From NCBI RefSeq assembly GCF_020618415.1, contig NZ_CP085344.1, forward strand, positions 1,263,001 through 1,327,000: a stretch of DNA of 64,000 nt. The letters are read 5' to 3'. A program made the position numbers and the translations under genes. This document shows, one piece after another, positions 39,761-48,861 of the stretch. The notes beneath the pieces are model-generated. The model saw nothing but the letters and a program-made list of their open reading frames with translations, was not told where the DNA came from and ran no database searches. The DNA comes from Cupriavidus sp. MP-37 (GTDB lineage: Bacteria; Pseudomonadota; Gammaproteobacteria; Burkholderiales; Burkholderiaceae). How positions within the stretch are numbered: the first letter of the stretch is position 1; each line of letters begins with the position of its first letter.

Positions 39761-40618
39761 TCAGGCCGCGCCGGTCGCCACCGGGCGCGCCGGGTCGGCA
39801 CACCACTCGCTCCATGACCCGGGATACAGCGCCGCGCCGCCCAGGCCGGCAGCTTCCAGCGCCAGCAGGTTGTGGCAGGCGGTGACGCCGGAACCGCACT
39901 GCATCACCGCCTGCGCGGCAGCGTGCGGGCCCAGCACCGCGCCGAATTCCGCGCGCAGGGTCTCGGCCGGCTTGAAGCGGCCCTCCGCGTCCAGGTTGTG
40001 CTTGAAGAAGCGGTTGACCGCGCCCGGGATATGGCCGCCGACCGGGTCCAGCGTCTCGTTCTCGCCGCGGAAGCGGTCCGGCGCGCGCGCATCGACCACC
40101 AGCAGCCGGCCGCTGTCGAGATTGGCGACCAGCGCATCGGCATCGACGGTCGGCACCAGCGACTTGCCGCGGCGGATCTTGCCCGGGAATTCCGGCTCCT
40201 GCGCGGCATCGTGCTCCAGCGGCAGGCCGGCCTTGACCCAGGCGTCCTTGCCGCCATCGAGCACGGCCACGGCATCGTGGCCGATCCAGCGCAGCAGCCA
40301 CCACAGCCGCGCGGCGAACATGCCGCCCTGGGCGTCGTAGGCGACCACCGGGGTGTCGTCGTTGATGCCGAGCGCCTGCAGGCGCGCGACCAGGTCGTCG
40401 GCATCCGGCAGCGGGTGGCGGCCATTGCGGCCGTTTTTAGGGCCGGACAGCTCGTTGTCCAGGTGCATGTAGAAGGCGCCGGGCAGGTGGCCGGTGCGGT
40501 AAGCCTCGCGGCCGGCGGCCGGGTCGGCCAGGTCGAAGCTGCAGTCGATGACGACGCAGCGGCCGGGGCCGGCCAGCAGAGACTGCAGTGCGGTGACGGA
40601 AATCAGCGGTTTCTGCAT
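39761..40618 (-). CDS. sseA: 3-Mercaptopyruvate/thiosulfate sulfurtransferase (SseA-like)
   Basis: Two-domain rhodanese-fold enzyme of 285 residues that transfers sulfur from 3-mercaptopyruvate or thiosulfate to an acceptor. The catalytic loop is CGSGVTA, identical to the E. coli SseA loop, with DGGKDAWVKAGLPLE and the linker between the two rhodanese domains visible. Convergent with the ZIP gene, with which it nearly abuts. Confidence 0.92.
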   Translation of the reverse strand: MQKPLISVTALQSLLAGPGRCVVIDCSFDLADPAAGREAYRTGHLPGAFYMHLDNELSGPKNGRNGRHPLPDADDLVARLQALGINDDTPVVAYDAQGGMFAARLWWLLRWIGHDAVAVLDGGKDAWVKAGLPLEHDAAQEPEFPGKIRRGKSLVPTVDADALVANLDSGRLLVVDARAPDRFRGENETLDPVGGHIPGAVNRFFKHNLDAEGRFKPAETLRAEFGAVLGPHAAAQAVMQCGSGVTACHNLLALEAAGLGGAALYPGSWSEWCADPARPVATGAA

Positions 40619-40673
40619 GGGAATCCTGTAGCGGTCGGAGAGAAAAATCTAGCGCAGTCGGGCTTACCGGATG

Positions 40674-41597
40674 CTACACCTCGGGGTGCACTTCCGCCTC
40701 CGGCGACTTGACCGGCGTGGCGGGCGTCGGCTTGGCGTCGGTGCCCTGGCGCGCGCGCATCAGCGTGGTGGCGATGCCGCTGGCGATGATCAGCGCCATG
40801 CCCAGCCACGACAGCCAGTTCAGGCGGTCGGACCAGATCAGCATGCCCCACACGCTGGAAAAGACGATGCCGGCGTATTGCAGGTTGGCGGTCAGCAGGG
40901 TGTTGCCGCGCTTGTAGGCGCGCGTCATCGCGGTCTGGCCCAGCGTGGCCAGGATGCCGATCGCCAGCAGCAGGCCGGCGCCGTACCAGGTATGCGGACT
41001 GGTGCCGCCCAGCAGCATCCAGACCAGCCCGGCGATCATGCCGACCAGCGAGAAATAGAACACGATGCGGCCCTCGGGCTCGCCCAGCTGGCCGAGCTGG
41101 CGCACCTCGACATAGGCCAGCGCGGTGAACATGCCCGAGATCAGCCCGACCAGGCCGCCGGTCAGCTGGTCCTTGCCCACGGACGGCTGCAGCAGGCAGA
41201 TCACGCCGGCAAACGACAGCAGGATCGCCAGCACCAGGCGGCGGTCGGCGTTGCCGCCGGTGCCGGCCAGCGCCGCGCTGGCGCCCAGGATCAGCGCGAT
41301 CCACACCGGCGACATGTAGTTCAGCGTCATCGCGGTGGCCAGCGGCAGCAGCGAGATCGAGGTGAACCACAGCATCAGCGAGGTCACGCCGAACACGCTG
41401 CGCTTGATATGCGACAGCATGTATGGGGTGCGCACCGAGACCCCGCGCGAGGACAGCAGCACCCACATGATCACCACGCTGATCAGGCCGCGGTAGAAGA
41501 CGATCTCGCCGGTGGTATAGAGGTCGGACGCCAGCTTGACGCCAACCCCCATCAGCGAAAAGGCGAAGGCGGCGAACAGCATCCAGAGCGATTGCAT
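40674..41597 (-). CDS. EamA (DMT superfamily) exporter
   Basis: A 307-residue membrane protein with ten hydrophobic helices in two EamA repeats of about 140 residues, the layout of drug/metabolite exporters. The second copy starts near AVWQ-like LGQLGEPEGRIVFYFSL. I set the start at the ATG 41597 (MQSLWMLFAAFAFSLMG) because the upstream extension is Arg-rich and improbable. The transported compound cannot be inferred. It lies 55 bp upstream of sseA on the same strand. Confidence 0.88.
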   Translation of the reverse strand: MQSLWMLFAAFAFSLMGVGVKLASDLYTTGEIVFYRGLISVVIMWVLLSSRGVSVRTPYMLSHIKRSVFGVTSLMLWFTSISLLPLATAMTLNYMSPVWIALILGASAALAGTGGNADRRLVLAILLSFAGVICLLQPSVGKDQLTGGLVGLISGMFTALAYVEVRQLGQLGEPEGRIVFYFSLVGMIAGLVWMLLGGTSPHTWYGAGLLLAIGILATLGQTAMTRAYKRGNTLLTANLQYAGIVFSSVWGMLIWSDRLNWLSWLGMALIIASGIATTLMRARQGTDAKPTPATPVKSPEAEVHPEV

Positions 41598-41722
41598 GGC
41601 GAGGGCGCGGTGAAGCGAGCAGGAGCGAAGGAGAGGAGGCCGGCGCGCGAGCGGGGCTCTGCGGCTCCGCGTCAACCGCGCCGGACAATGATTCTAGCAG
41701 CGCACATCGCCCGCCAAAGCAA

Positions 41723-41746
41723 AACGGACCGCCGTGGCGGTCCGTT
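41723..41746 (-). terminator. Terminator of the Rieske oxygenase gene
   Basis: AACGGACCGCC / GGCGGTCCGTT: an 11-bp stem with a tight loop, followed on the minus strand by TTTGCTTT. It lies 38 bp beyond the oxygenase stop. Confidence 0.75.
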
Positions 41747-41783
41747 GCAGGAGGCTCGATGCCTGATTTGTGCGCTGATCGCA

Positions 41784-42887
41784 CTAGCCGGCGTAGGCCA
41801 TGGCGCGGCGGTACCACTCATGGAAGTGCTGCATGCCGTCTTCCATCGGCGACTGGTACGGGCCGACCTCGCTGGTGCCGCGCTTGAGCAGCGCCAGCCG
41901 GCCGGCATCCATGCGTTCGGCGATTTCGTCGTCCTCGATGCAGGTTTCCATGTAGGCGGCGCGCTCGGCCTCGACGAACTCGCGCTCGAACAGCGCGATT
42001 TCCTCGGGGTAGTAGAACTCCACCACATTGCGGGTCTTGCGCGGGCCGATCGGGTGCAGCGTCGAGATCACCAGCACGTTCGGGTACCACTCCACCATGA
42101 TGTTGGGGTAGTAGGTCAGCCAGATCGCGCCGTGCTTGGGCAGCACGCCGTTGTTGAAGCGCAGCACCGCGTCGTGCCATTTCTGGTACGTCGGGCTGCC
42201 GGGGCGCTTCAGGCCGGCGTGCAGGCCCACGGTCTGCACGCTGTGCCATTCGCCGAACTCCCACTTGAGGTCGTCGCACGAGACGAAGCTGCCCAGCCCG
42301 GGGTGGAACGGCACGACGTGGTAGTCCTCGAGGTAGACCTCGATGAAGGTCTTCCAGTTGTAGTCGCACTCGTGCACCTCGACGTGGTCGAGCATGTAGC
42401 CGTCGAAGTTCAGGTCCTGCGCCACGCCCAGCCGCGCCAGGTCGGCGCGCACGTCGCGCGGGCCCTCGAACAGCAGGCCGTTCCAGTTCTGCAGCGGCGA
42501 GCGCTTCAGGTGCAGGCAGGGCTGCTGGTCGAAATGCGGCGCGCCGAGCAGTTCGCCCTTGAGGTCGTAGGTCCAGCGGTGCAGGGGGCAGACGATGTTC
42601 TGCTTGTTGCCGCGGCCGTTCAGCATGATGGCCTGGCGATGGCGGCAGACGTTGGACATCAGCTCGACGCCGGCGGCGTTGCGCACCAGCATGCGTCCTT
42701 CGTCCTCGGCCTTGAGCGTGTGGTAGTCGCCGGTTTCCGGGACCATCAGTTCGTGGCCGACATAGCCCGGGCCATTCCGGAACAGCAGTTCGAGTTCTTG
42801 TTGATGCAGCGCTTCGTCGAAGTAGACGCCGACGGGCAGTTGCGAATCAGCCGGCGCCAGGTTGAGCGCGGTGCTGAGATTGGACAT
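41784..42887 (-). CDS. Rieske [2Fe-2S] aromatic-ring-hydroxylating oxygenase, alpha subunit-like
   Basis: A 367-residue non-heme iron oxygenase of the Rieske family, active with a separate reductase. The Rieske cluster ligands are C-R-H (residues near 81-83, NVCRHRQ) and C-P-L-H (near 100-103), and the catalytic iron site is in the EDYHVVPFHPGLGSF stretch. Such enzymes hydroxylate or demethylate aromatic or quaternary amine substrates. I chose the ATG at 42887 (MSNLSTALNLAPADSQ). No ferredoxin or reductase gene lies next to it, so the substrate and electron partner are unknown. Confidence 0.9.
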   Translation of the reverse strand: MSNLSTALNLAPADSQLPVGVYFDEALHQQELELLFRNGPGYVGHELMVPETGDYHTLKAEDEGRMLVRNAAGVELMSNVCRHRQAIMLNGRGNKQNIVCPLHRWTYDLKGELLGAPHFDQQPCLHLKRSPLQNWNGLLFEGPRDVRADLARLGVAQDLNFDGYMLDHVEVHECDYNWKTFIEVYLEDYHVVPFHPGLGSFVSCDDLKWEFGEWHSVQTVGLHAGLKRPGSPTYQKWHDAVLRFNNGVLPKHGAIWLTYYPNIMVEWYPNVLVISTLHPIGPRKTRNVVEFYYPEEIALFEREFVEAERAAYMETCIEDDEIAERMDAGRLALLKRGTSEVGPYQSPMEDGMQHFHEWYRRAMAYAG

Positions 42888-43073
42888 TATCCCCACTCCC
42901 AGATGAACAGGTGAAAGCAGTGAACAACCCAACCATCGAAAATGGAATCGATTTGGGAAAGACTGCCGCCCGGCGTGAACGCTCTCGCGACCCCTGGCGG
43001 CGAACGGGGGATTGTACCCGACCCGAAAAGTTAAGGGACTGATTTTTTTGCCTTTTTAGCGAAAAAGTCGACC

Positions 43074-43122
43074 CGGGTCGTCATCGGGGTGCCGTAGCGG
43101 GCGCATTCGGAAAGACGACCCG
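43074..43122. repeat. Inverted repeat in the oxygenase/xseB gap
   Basis: CGGGTCGTC (43074-43082) and GACGACCCG (43114-43122) form a 9-bp perfect dyad with a 31-bp loop. The 42888-43263 gap otherwise holds an AT-rich stretch (TGATTTTTTTGCCTTTTTAG near 43040-43060) and no gene; it probably carries promoters for the divergent oxygenase and xseB. Confidence 0.55.
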
Positions 43123-43263
43123 AGCGCACAAGTCACTTCTGGCCGGCGAGCACCGGATCGGGGCACGGTATCCCCCTGCAAGATGGGGGCAGGCGCGCGC
43201 TTTGGCGTAAAATCCGGGCTTCCCCATCCGGGTTTCCCCCGGTTCCAGATTCCAGGGCCTGAT

Positions 43264-43596
43264 ATGCCAAAAACGACGACCGCTCCGGTCCAGACCGACA
43301 ACACCGCCGACGCCGCCGAGTCCGCCTCGGCGCCGCCCGCCTCCTACGAGGCGGCGATGGCCGAGCTGGAAACGCTGGTGGCCAGCATGGAAAGCGGCGA
43401 ACTGCCGCTCGAGGCCTCGCTGGCGGCCTACCGCCGCGGCGCCGAGCTGGTGCGCTACTGCCAGCAGAAGCTGGAGCGGGTCGAGCAGCAGGTGCGGGTG
43501 CTGGAGGGCGACGTGCTCAAGCCGCTGGCGGGGGAAGGCAACGGCGCCGATGGCGGCAATGGCGGCAATGGCGCGCAGGGGACGGACCAGGCATGA
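43264..43596 (+). CDS. xseB: Exodeoxyribonuclease VII small subunit
   Basis: Small subunit of the exonuclease VII complex, which degrades single-stranded DNA. The 110-residue product has the XseB core, SYEAAMAELETLVASMESGELPLE-type helix (about residues 25-48) and LVRYCQQKLERVEQQVRVLE, flanked by a Thr/Ala-rich N-terminus and a Gly/Asn-rich tail (GNGADGGNGGNGAQG). It is longer than the roughly 80-residue E. coli protein. Its stop overlaps the ispA start (ATGA), so the two are translationally coupled. Confidence 0.92.
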   Translation: MPKTTTAPVQTDNTADAAESASAPPASYEAAMAELETLVASMESGELPLEASLAAYRRGAELVRYCQQKLERVEQQVRVLEGDVLKPLAGEGNGADGGNGGNGAQGTDQA

Positions 43597-44477
43597 GCGA
43601 CTTCGCACAATGGATGCAGGCGCAGGGCGCGCGCACCGAGGCGGCCCTGCAGGCCGCGCTGCCCGATGCCGGCACGGTGCCGCACACCCTGCATGAAGCG
43701 ATGCGTTATGCTGCGCTCAGCGGCGGCAAGCGCGTGCGCCCGCTGCTGGTCCATGCCGCCGGAGAAGTCAGCGGCGCGGCCCCGGCGGCCTGCGACGCGG
43801 CGGCCTGCGCGGTGGAGATGATCCACGCCTATTCGCTGGTCCACGACGACATGCCGTGCATGGACGACGACGACCTGCGCCGCGGCCGGCCGACCGTGCA
43901 CAAGGCCTATGACGAGGCCACCGCGCTGCTGGTCGGCGATGCGCTGCAGACCCAGGCCTTCATCGTGCTGGCCGAGGCCGGGCCGATTGCGCCCGCGGTG
44001 CGGCTGCAGCTGGTAGCGGAGCTGGCGCGGGCCTCGGGCTCGGCCGGCATGGCCGGCGGCCAGGCGATCGACCTGCAGAACGTGGGCCGGGCCATGACGC
44101 GCGACGCGCTCGAGGCCATGCACCGCATGAAGACCGGCGCGCTGCTGCGCGCCAGCGTGCGCATGGGCGCCCTGTGTGGCGAGATCGATGCCGCGGGGCT
44201 GGCCGCGCTGGACCGCTATGCGGCGGCGGTGGGATTGGCGTTCCAGGTCGTAGACGATATTCTGGACGTCACCGCCGATACCGCGACGCTGGGCAAGACC
44301 GCCGGCAAGGACGCCGCCCACGACAAGCCGACCTACGTGTCGCTGCTGGGCCTGGACGCGGCCCGCGAACTGGCCGGGTCGCTGCGCGCCGAGGCGTACG
44401 AGGCGCTGGCCGGCTTCGGCGAGCGCGCCGCGCGCCTGCGCGACCTGGCGGACCTGATCGTGCTGCGCACGCACTAA
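43593..44477 (+). CDS. ispA: Farnesyl diphosphate synthase (short-chain polyprenyl synthase)
   Basis: Condenses isopentenyl and dimethylallyl/geranyl diphosphates into farnesyl diphosphate for quinones and wall carriers. The 294-residue product carries the first aspartate-rich motif [14 protein letters not shown] (about residues 87-100) and the second DDILD (about 226-230), plus GGKRVRP. It overlaps xseB by 4 bp and precedes dxs by 25 bp: the standard xseB-ispA-dxs block. Confidence 0.95.
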   Translation: MSDFAQWMQAQGARTEAALQAALPDAGTVPHTLHEAMRYAALSGGKRVRPLLVHAAGEVSGAAPAACDAAACAVEMIHAYSLVHDDMPCMDDDDLRRGRPTVHKAYDEATALLVGDALQTQAFIVLAEAGPIAPAVRLQLVAELARASGSAGMAGGQAIDLQNVGRAMTRDALEAMHRMKTGALLRASVRMGALCGEIDAAGLAALDRYAAAVGLAFQVVDDILDVTADTATLGKTAGKDAAHDKPTYVSLLGLDAARELAGSLRAEAYEALAGFGERAARLRDLADLIVLRTH

Positions 44478-44502
44478 ACTGAGAGCCGGCCGAACGGACA
44501 TC

Positions 44503-46419
44503 ATGACCTACGCACTCCTCAACAAGATTGACGCCCCCGCGGACCTGCGCAAGCTCGACCGGCGCGAGCTCCAGACCCTGGCCGACGAACTGCGCGCCTA
44601 TGTGCTGGAGTCGGTCTCGCAGACCGGCGGCCACCTGTCGTCCAACCTGGGCACGGTCGAACTGACCATCGCGCTGCACTATGTCTTCAACACCCCCGAC
44701 GACCGGCTGGTGTGGGACGTGGGCCACCAGAGCTATCCGCACAAGATCCTGACCGGGCGCCGCGAGCGCATGCGCACGCTGCGCCAGTGGGGCGGCATCT
44801 CGGGCTTCCCGCGCCGCAGCGAGAGCGAATACGACACCTTCGGCACCGCGCACTCGTCGACCTCGATCTCGGCCGCGCTGGGCATGGCGCTGGGCGCGCG
44901 CACGCTGGGCCAGAAGCGCGTCTCGGTGGCGGTGATCGGCGACGGCGCGATGACCGCGGGCATGGCGTTCGAGGCGCTGAACAACGCCGGCGTCTACAAG
45001 GACCTGCCGCTGGTGGTGGTGCTCAACGACAACGACATGTCGATCTCGCCGCCGGTGGGCGCGCTCAACCGCCACCTTGCGCGGCTGCTGAGCGGCCAGT
45101 TCTACGCCGCCACCAAGAAGGGCATCGAGAAGGTGCTGTCGGTGGCGCCGCCGGTGCTGGAGTTCGCCAAGCGCTTCGAGGAGCATGCCAAGGGCATGAT
45201 GGTGCCGGCGACGCTGTTCGAGGAATTCGGCTTCAACTACATCGGCCCGATCGACGGCCACGACCTGAATTCGCTGGTGCCGACGCTGCAGAACATCCGC
45301 GAGCGCGCGCTCGAGGGCGGCGGCCCGCAGTTCCTGCACGTGGTCACCAAGAAGGGCCAGGGCTACAAGCTGGCCGAGGCCGACCCGATCCTCTATCACG
45401 GCCCGGGCAAGTTCAATCCGGCCGAAGGCATCCGCCCGGCCGCCAAGCCCGCGCGCAAGACCTACACCCAGGTGTTCGGCGACTGGCTGTGCGACATGGC
45501 CGCGGCGGACAAGCGCCTGGTCGGCATCACCCCGGCCATGCGCGAGGGCTCGGGCATGGTCGAGTTCGAGAAGCGCTTCCCGGAGCGCTACTACGACGTC
45601 GGCATCGCCGAGCAGCATGCGGTGACCTTCGCCGGCGGCCTGGCCTGCGAGGGACTGAAGCCGGTGGTGGCGATCTACTCGACCTTCCTGCAGCGCGGCT
45701 ACGACCAGCTGATCCACGACGTGGCGCTGCAGAACCTGCCGGTGGTGTTCGCGCTGGACCGCGCCGGCCTGGTCGGCGCCGATGGTGCGACGCACGCGGG
45801 CGCCTACGATATCGCCTACCTGCGCTGCATCCCCAACATGATGGTGATGACGCCGTCCGACGAGAACGAATGCCGCCAGCTGCTGACCACGGCGTTCCAG
45901 CAGGACTGCCCGAGCGCGGTGCGCTATCCGCGCGGCTCCGGCCCGGGCGCGGCGATTGCCGCCGACCTGGCGCCGGTGCCGGTGGGCCAGGGCGTGGTGC
46001 GCCGCGAGGGCGGCGCGCGCGCCGGGCACCGCGTCGGCCTGCTGGCGTTCGGCTCGATGGTGCAGCCGGCGCTGGGCGCGGCCGAGGCGCTCGACGCCAC
46101 GGTGGCGGACATGCGCTTCGTCAAGCCGCTCGACGTGGCGCTGGTCAAGCGCCTGGCCGCCGACCACGACTACCTGGTGACGGTGGAAGAGGGCAGCGTG
46201 ATGGGCGGCGCCGGCAGCGCCGTGCTCGAAGCGCTGGCCGAAGCCGGCATCGACAAGCCGGTGCTGACGCTGGGCCTGCCCGACCGCTTCGTCGACCATG
46301 GCGATCCGGCCTACCTGCTGCAGCAATGCGGCCTCGACGCGGCCGGCATCGAGCGCTCGGTGCGCGAGCGTTTCGGGCTGGAGCAGCCCAAGGTCACGGT
46401 CGCCTCGCGCGTGGCCTGA
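44503..46419 (+). CDS. dxs: 1-Deoxy-D-xylulose-5-phosphate synthase
   Basis: Thiamine-diphosphate enzyme that makes DXP from pyruvate and glyceraldehyde-3-phosphate, the entry step of the MEP isoprenoid pathway (also feeding thiamine and pyridoxal). The 638-residue product has the ThDP motif [18 protein letters not shown] followed by [21 protein letters not shown], and the C-terminal transketolase-like domain ([13 protein letters not shown]). Complete and of typical length. It is preceded by ispA and followed by a strong hairpin. Confidence 0.97.
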   Translation: MTYALLNKIDAPADLRKLDRRELQTLADELRAYVLESVSQTGGHLSSNLGTVELTIALHYVFNTPDDRLVWDVGHQSYPHKILTGRRERMRTLRQWGGISGFPRRSESEYDTFGTAHSSTSISAALGMALGARTLGQKRVSVAVIGDGAMTAGMAFEALNNAGVYKDLPLVVVLNDNDMSISPPVGALNRHLARLLSGQFYAATKKGIEKVLSVAPPVLEFAKRFEEHAKGMMVPATLFEEFGFNYIGPIDGHDLNSLVPTLQNIRERALEGGGPQFLHVVTKKGQGYKLAEADPILYHGPGKFNPAEGIRPAAKPARKTYTQVFGDWLCDMAAADKRLVGITPAMREGSGMVEFEKRFPERYYDVGIAEQHAVTFAGGLACEGLKPVVAIYSTFLQRGYDQLIHDVALQNLPVVFALDRAGLVGADGATHAGAYDIAYLRCIPNMMVMTPSDENECRQLLTTAFQQDCPSAVRYPRGSGPGAAIAADLAPVPVGQGVVRREGGARAGHRVGLLAFGSMVQPALGAAEALDATVADMRFVKPLDVALVKRLAADHDYLVTVEEGSVMGGAGSAVLEALAEAGIDKPVLTLGLPDRFVDHGDPAYLLQQCGLDAAGIERSVRERFGLEQPKVTVASRVA

Positions 46420-46433
46420 TCCCTGCCAGCCCG

Positions 46434-46476
46434 AGGGAATTCGGGCCGCCGCGCCACGGGTGCGTCCGAATTCCCT
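46434..46476 (+). terminator. Hairpin after dxs
   Basis: AGGGAATTCGG (46434-46444) and CCGAATTCCCT (46466-46476): an 11-bp perfect stem with a 21-nt loop, 14 bp past the dxs stop. No run of U follows immediately, so it may end dxs or be part of the folE2 leader. Confidence 0.55.
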
Positions 46477-46504
46477 TACACTCCGACTTTTGTGTTCGCA
46501 GCTG

Positions 46505-46532
46505 CGGGTCGGCACGCCAGTGCCGGATCCCG
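46505..46532 (+). promoter_or_regulatory. Structured leader upstream of folE2
   Basis: A compound hairpin can form: CGGG/CCCG outside and GGCAC-GCCA-GTGCC inside, 96-123 bp before the folE2 start. The folE2 start itself has a strong GGAGG 7 nt upstream. It might be a regulatory leader, but I could not match it to a known riboswitch. Confidence 0.3.
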
Positions 46533-46627
46533 TGGTTTCACACTCGTTGCGCGGCATGGAGGGACTGCGAAAATGCCGCGACCGTAAGGGCTTGCGCTTG
46601 CCTGCGCAACCCTGGAGGAAACCGTAG

Positions 46628-47431
46628 ATGAATGACATCAACCCCGCCTTCGTGATGCCCGACGTCCAGTCGAGCCCCGACACCCGCCAGATCCCGATCC
46701 AGCGTGTCGGCGTGAAGGGCGTGCGCTATCCCGTGACCCTGAAGACCCCGGCCGGCATTGTGCCGACCGTCGGCACCTTCAACCTCGACGTGCACCTGCC
46801 CGCCGAGCAGAAGGGCACGCATATGTCGCGCTTCGTCGCGCTGCTGGAAGAAGAGCGCGCGCCGCTGGAGCTGGCCAGCTTCCGGCAGATGCTGGACAAG
46901 ATGCTGGAAAAGCTTGAAGCCGAGGCCGGCCGCATCGAGGTCACGTTCCCTTACTTCATCAGCAAGATCGCGCCGGTGTCCGGCGTGGAGTCGCTGCTGG
47001 ACTACGAGGTCACGCTGACCGGCGAGGTGCGCAACGGCGCCACGCGGGTGTTCCTGAAGGCGCTGGTGCCGGTGACCAGCCTGTGCCCGTGCTCGAAGAA
47101 GATCTCGCAGTACGGCGCGCACAACCAGCGCTCGCATATCACCATGAACGTAGAGCTGGCCGGCGAGCTGCCGGTCGAAGCGCTGGTGCGCATGGCCGAG
47201 GAAGAGGCTTCGTGCGAACTGTGGGGACTGCTCAAGCGGCCCGACGAAAAGTTCGTCACCGAGCGCGCCTACGAGAACCCCAAGTTCGTCGAAGACCTGG
47301 TGCGCGACATCGCCATGCGGCTCAATGCGGACGAGCGCATCGTGGCCTATGTGCTGGAGGCGGAGAACTTCGAGTCGATCCACAACCACAGCGCGTATGC
47401 GGTGATCGAGCGGGACAAGCGCGTCGGCTGA
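46628..47431 (+). CDS. folE2: GTP cyclohydrolase FolE2 (type IB)
   Basis: Opens GTP to 7,8-dihydroneopterin triphosphate, the first step of folate synthesis. This is the FolE2 family, less zinc-dependent than FolE and often used under zinc limitation. The 267-residue product shows the catalytic Cys in [20 protein letters not shown], the [10 protein letters not shown]-terminus and a C-terminal [12 protein letters not shown]. The GGAGG ribosome site at 46613 fixes the start. A terminator follows the stop. Confidence 0.95.
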   Translation: MNDINPAFVMPDVQSSPDTRQIPIQRVGVKGVRYPVTLKTPAGIVPTVGTFNLDVHLPAEQKGTHMSRFVALLEEERAPLELASFRQMLDKMLEKLEAEAGRIEVTFPYFISKIAPVSGVESLLDYEVTLTGEVRNGATRVFLKALVPVTSLCPCSKKISQYGAHNQRSHITMNVELAGELPVEALVRMAEEEASCELWGLLKRPDEKFVTERAYENPKFVEDLVRDIAMRLNADERIVAYVLEAENFESIHNHSAYAVIERDKRVG

Positions 47432-47451
47432 TCGGGTTGTTGCTGCTATGG

Positions 47452-47480
47452 AAAAGCCACCGAAGTCGGTGGCTTTTTCT
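47452..47480 (+). terminator. Terminator of folE2
   Basis: AAAAGCCACCGA, loop AG, TCGGTGGCTTTTT: a 12-bp stem with a T-run, 20 bp past the folE2 stop. Confidence 0.9.
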
Positions 47481-47501
47481 TTGGGCGTGTCGTTGCCGCG
47501 T

Positions 47502-47635
47502 GTTTGCTCCCCTCTCCCGCGCTGCGGGAGAGGGGCAGGGGGTGAGGGCAGGCGCTGGCATACCAACACGCGTTACTTCGTCGATGCGCCCGGCCCTCGC
47601 CCCAACCCTCTCCCGCACGCGGGAGAGGGAGCACC
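47502..47635. repeat. Dispersed inverted-repeat element, copy 4 (subfamily B)
   Basis: Starts GTTTGCTCCCCTCTCCCGC, core ACACGCGTTACTTCGTCGA, ends CTCTCCCGC..GCGGGAGAGGG. The core matches the copy at 9604 closely. It sits in the gap between the convergent folE2 and tsaD genes. Confidence 0.8.
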
Positions 47636-47671
47636 CAAGCGGTCATTGCAGACGCTTGAGTAAATCAACGT

Positions 47672-48715
47672 TCAGGCCGCCGACGGCAACCGGATATCCG
47701 CCAGATCCCAGCGCGGCGTCACGCCATAGCCATACTCATGCCGCGCCAGCTCCGGCGCTGCCTGCAAGCGCATCGCCCCCGCAAACGCGATCATCGCGCC
47801 GTTGTCGGTGCAGAACGCCAGGTCAGGGTAGTAGACCTCGAGCTTGCGCTGCTTGCCCAACTGGTCCAGCCGCTCGCGCAATTGCCGGTTGGCGCCGACG
47901 CCGCCGGCCACCACCAGCCGCTTGTGCCCGCTTTGCTTAAGCGCCGCCATCGACTTGGCCGCGAGCACGTCGACGATCGCATCGACAAAGGCACGCGCCA
48001 GGTTGGCGCGATCCTGCTCGCAGGTATTGGCGAGCTTGCGGGTTTGCGTCAGCACCGCGGTCTTCAGGCCGGCGAAGGAGAAATCCAGGTTGCCCGAATG
48101 CAGCATCGGCCGCGGCAGCTCGAATGCGCCGGGCACCCCGAACTCGGCCAGGCGCGACACTTCCGGCCCGCCCGGATAGCCCAGTCCCAGCAGCTTGGCG
48201 GTCTTGTCGAAGGCTTCGCCGGCGGCATCGTCCAGGGTTTCGCCGAGCAGCGTGTAATCGCCGATGCCGCGCACTTCCATCAACTGCGTATGCCCGCCCG
48301 ACACCAGCAGCGCGACGAACGGGAACAGCGGCGGCTCGCGCGTCAGCAGCGGCGACAGCAGATGGCCTTCCAGATGGTGCACGCCCACCATCGGCACATT
48401 CAGCGCGAAGCCCAGCGCATTGGCCACCGAGGCGCCGACCAGCAGCGCGCCGGCCAGCCCGGGACCCTGGGTGAAGGCAATGGCGTCGATGTCCTGTCGG
48501 GTGCGGCCGGCATCGGCCAGCACCTGCTCCAGCAGGGGCAGCACGCGGCGGATATGGTCGCGCGAGGCCAGCTCGGGTACCACGCCGCCGTAGTCGCGGT
48601 GCATGGCGATCTGCGAGTGCAGCGCATGCGCGAGCAGGCCGGCGCCGGTGTCATAGAGCGCGAGGCCGGTTTCGTCGCAGGAAGATTCGATGCCGAGGAC
48701 AAGCATGGGAGCCAT
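47672..48715 (-). CDS. tsaD: tRNA N6-threonylcarbamoyladenosine synthase subunit TsaD
   Basis: Transfers the threonylcarbamoyl group to A37 of tRNAs that read ANN codons, with TsaB and TsaE. The product is about 347 residues from the ATG at 48715 ([24 protein letters not shown] 8 nt upstream). It has the ASKHA fold signature GIESSCDET, the metal ligands H..H in [11 protein letters not shown], the LVSGGHTQL motif and the C-terminal DNGAMIA. A shorter start at 48706 is possible. Complete. Confidence 0.96.
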   Translation of the reverse strand: MAPMLVLGIESSCDETGLALYDTGAGLLAHALHSQIAMHRDYGGVVPELASRDHIRRVLPLLEQVLADAGRTRQDIDAIAFTQGPGLAGALLVGASVANALGFALNVPMVGVHHLEGHLLSPLLTREPPLFPFVALLVSGGHTQLMEVRGIGDYTLLGETLDDAAGEAFDKTAKLLGLGYPGGPEVSRLAEFGVPGAFELPRPMLHSGNLDFSFAGLKTAVLTQTRKLANTCEQDRANLARAFVDAIVDVLAAKSMAALKQSGHKRLVVAGGVGANRQLRERLDQLGKQRKLEVYYPDLAFCTDNGAMIAFAGAMRLQAAPELARHEYGYGVTPRWDLADIRLPSAA

Positions 48716-48806
48716 GACGCCGTCTCCGGTCACGGAAACAGCCGTCGAAACAAGGGTTTGCGGGAAGCGCGCAGGGTAGCACAGCGGCGCGCGGCGCGCT
48801 TTTCGC

Positions 48807-48812
48807 TACAAT
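48807..48812 (+). promoter_or_regulatory. Possible -10 box (TACAAT) for the flavoprotein gene
   Basis: CTACAAT in the 146-bp gap between divergent tsaD and the HI0933-type gene; no clear -35. Confidence 0.35.
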
Positions 48813-48861
48813 CTGCCCTTTCTCAGGCGGTGGCAAGACACATGGATTCGCGAGGCGTGCA

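Noticed and set aside
46505..46532. Known THF or other riboswitch before folE2
   Set aside because: The hairpins do not match a riboswitch consensus that I can verify, so only a structured leader is reported.
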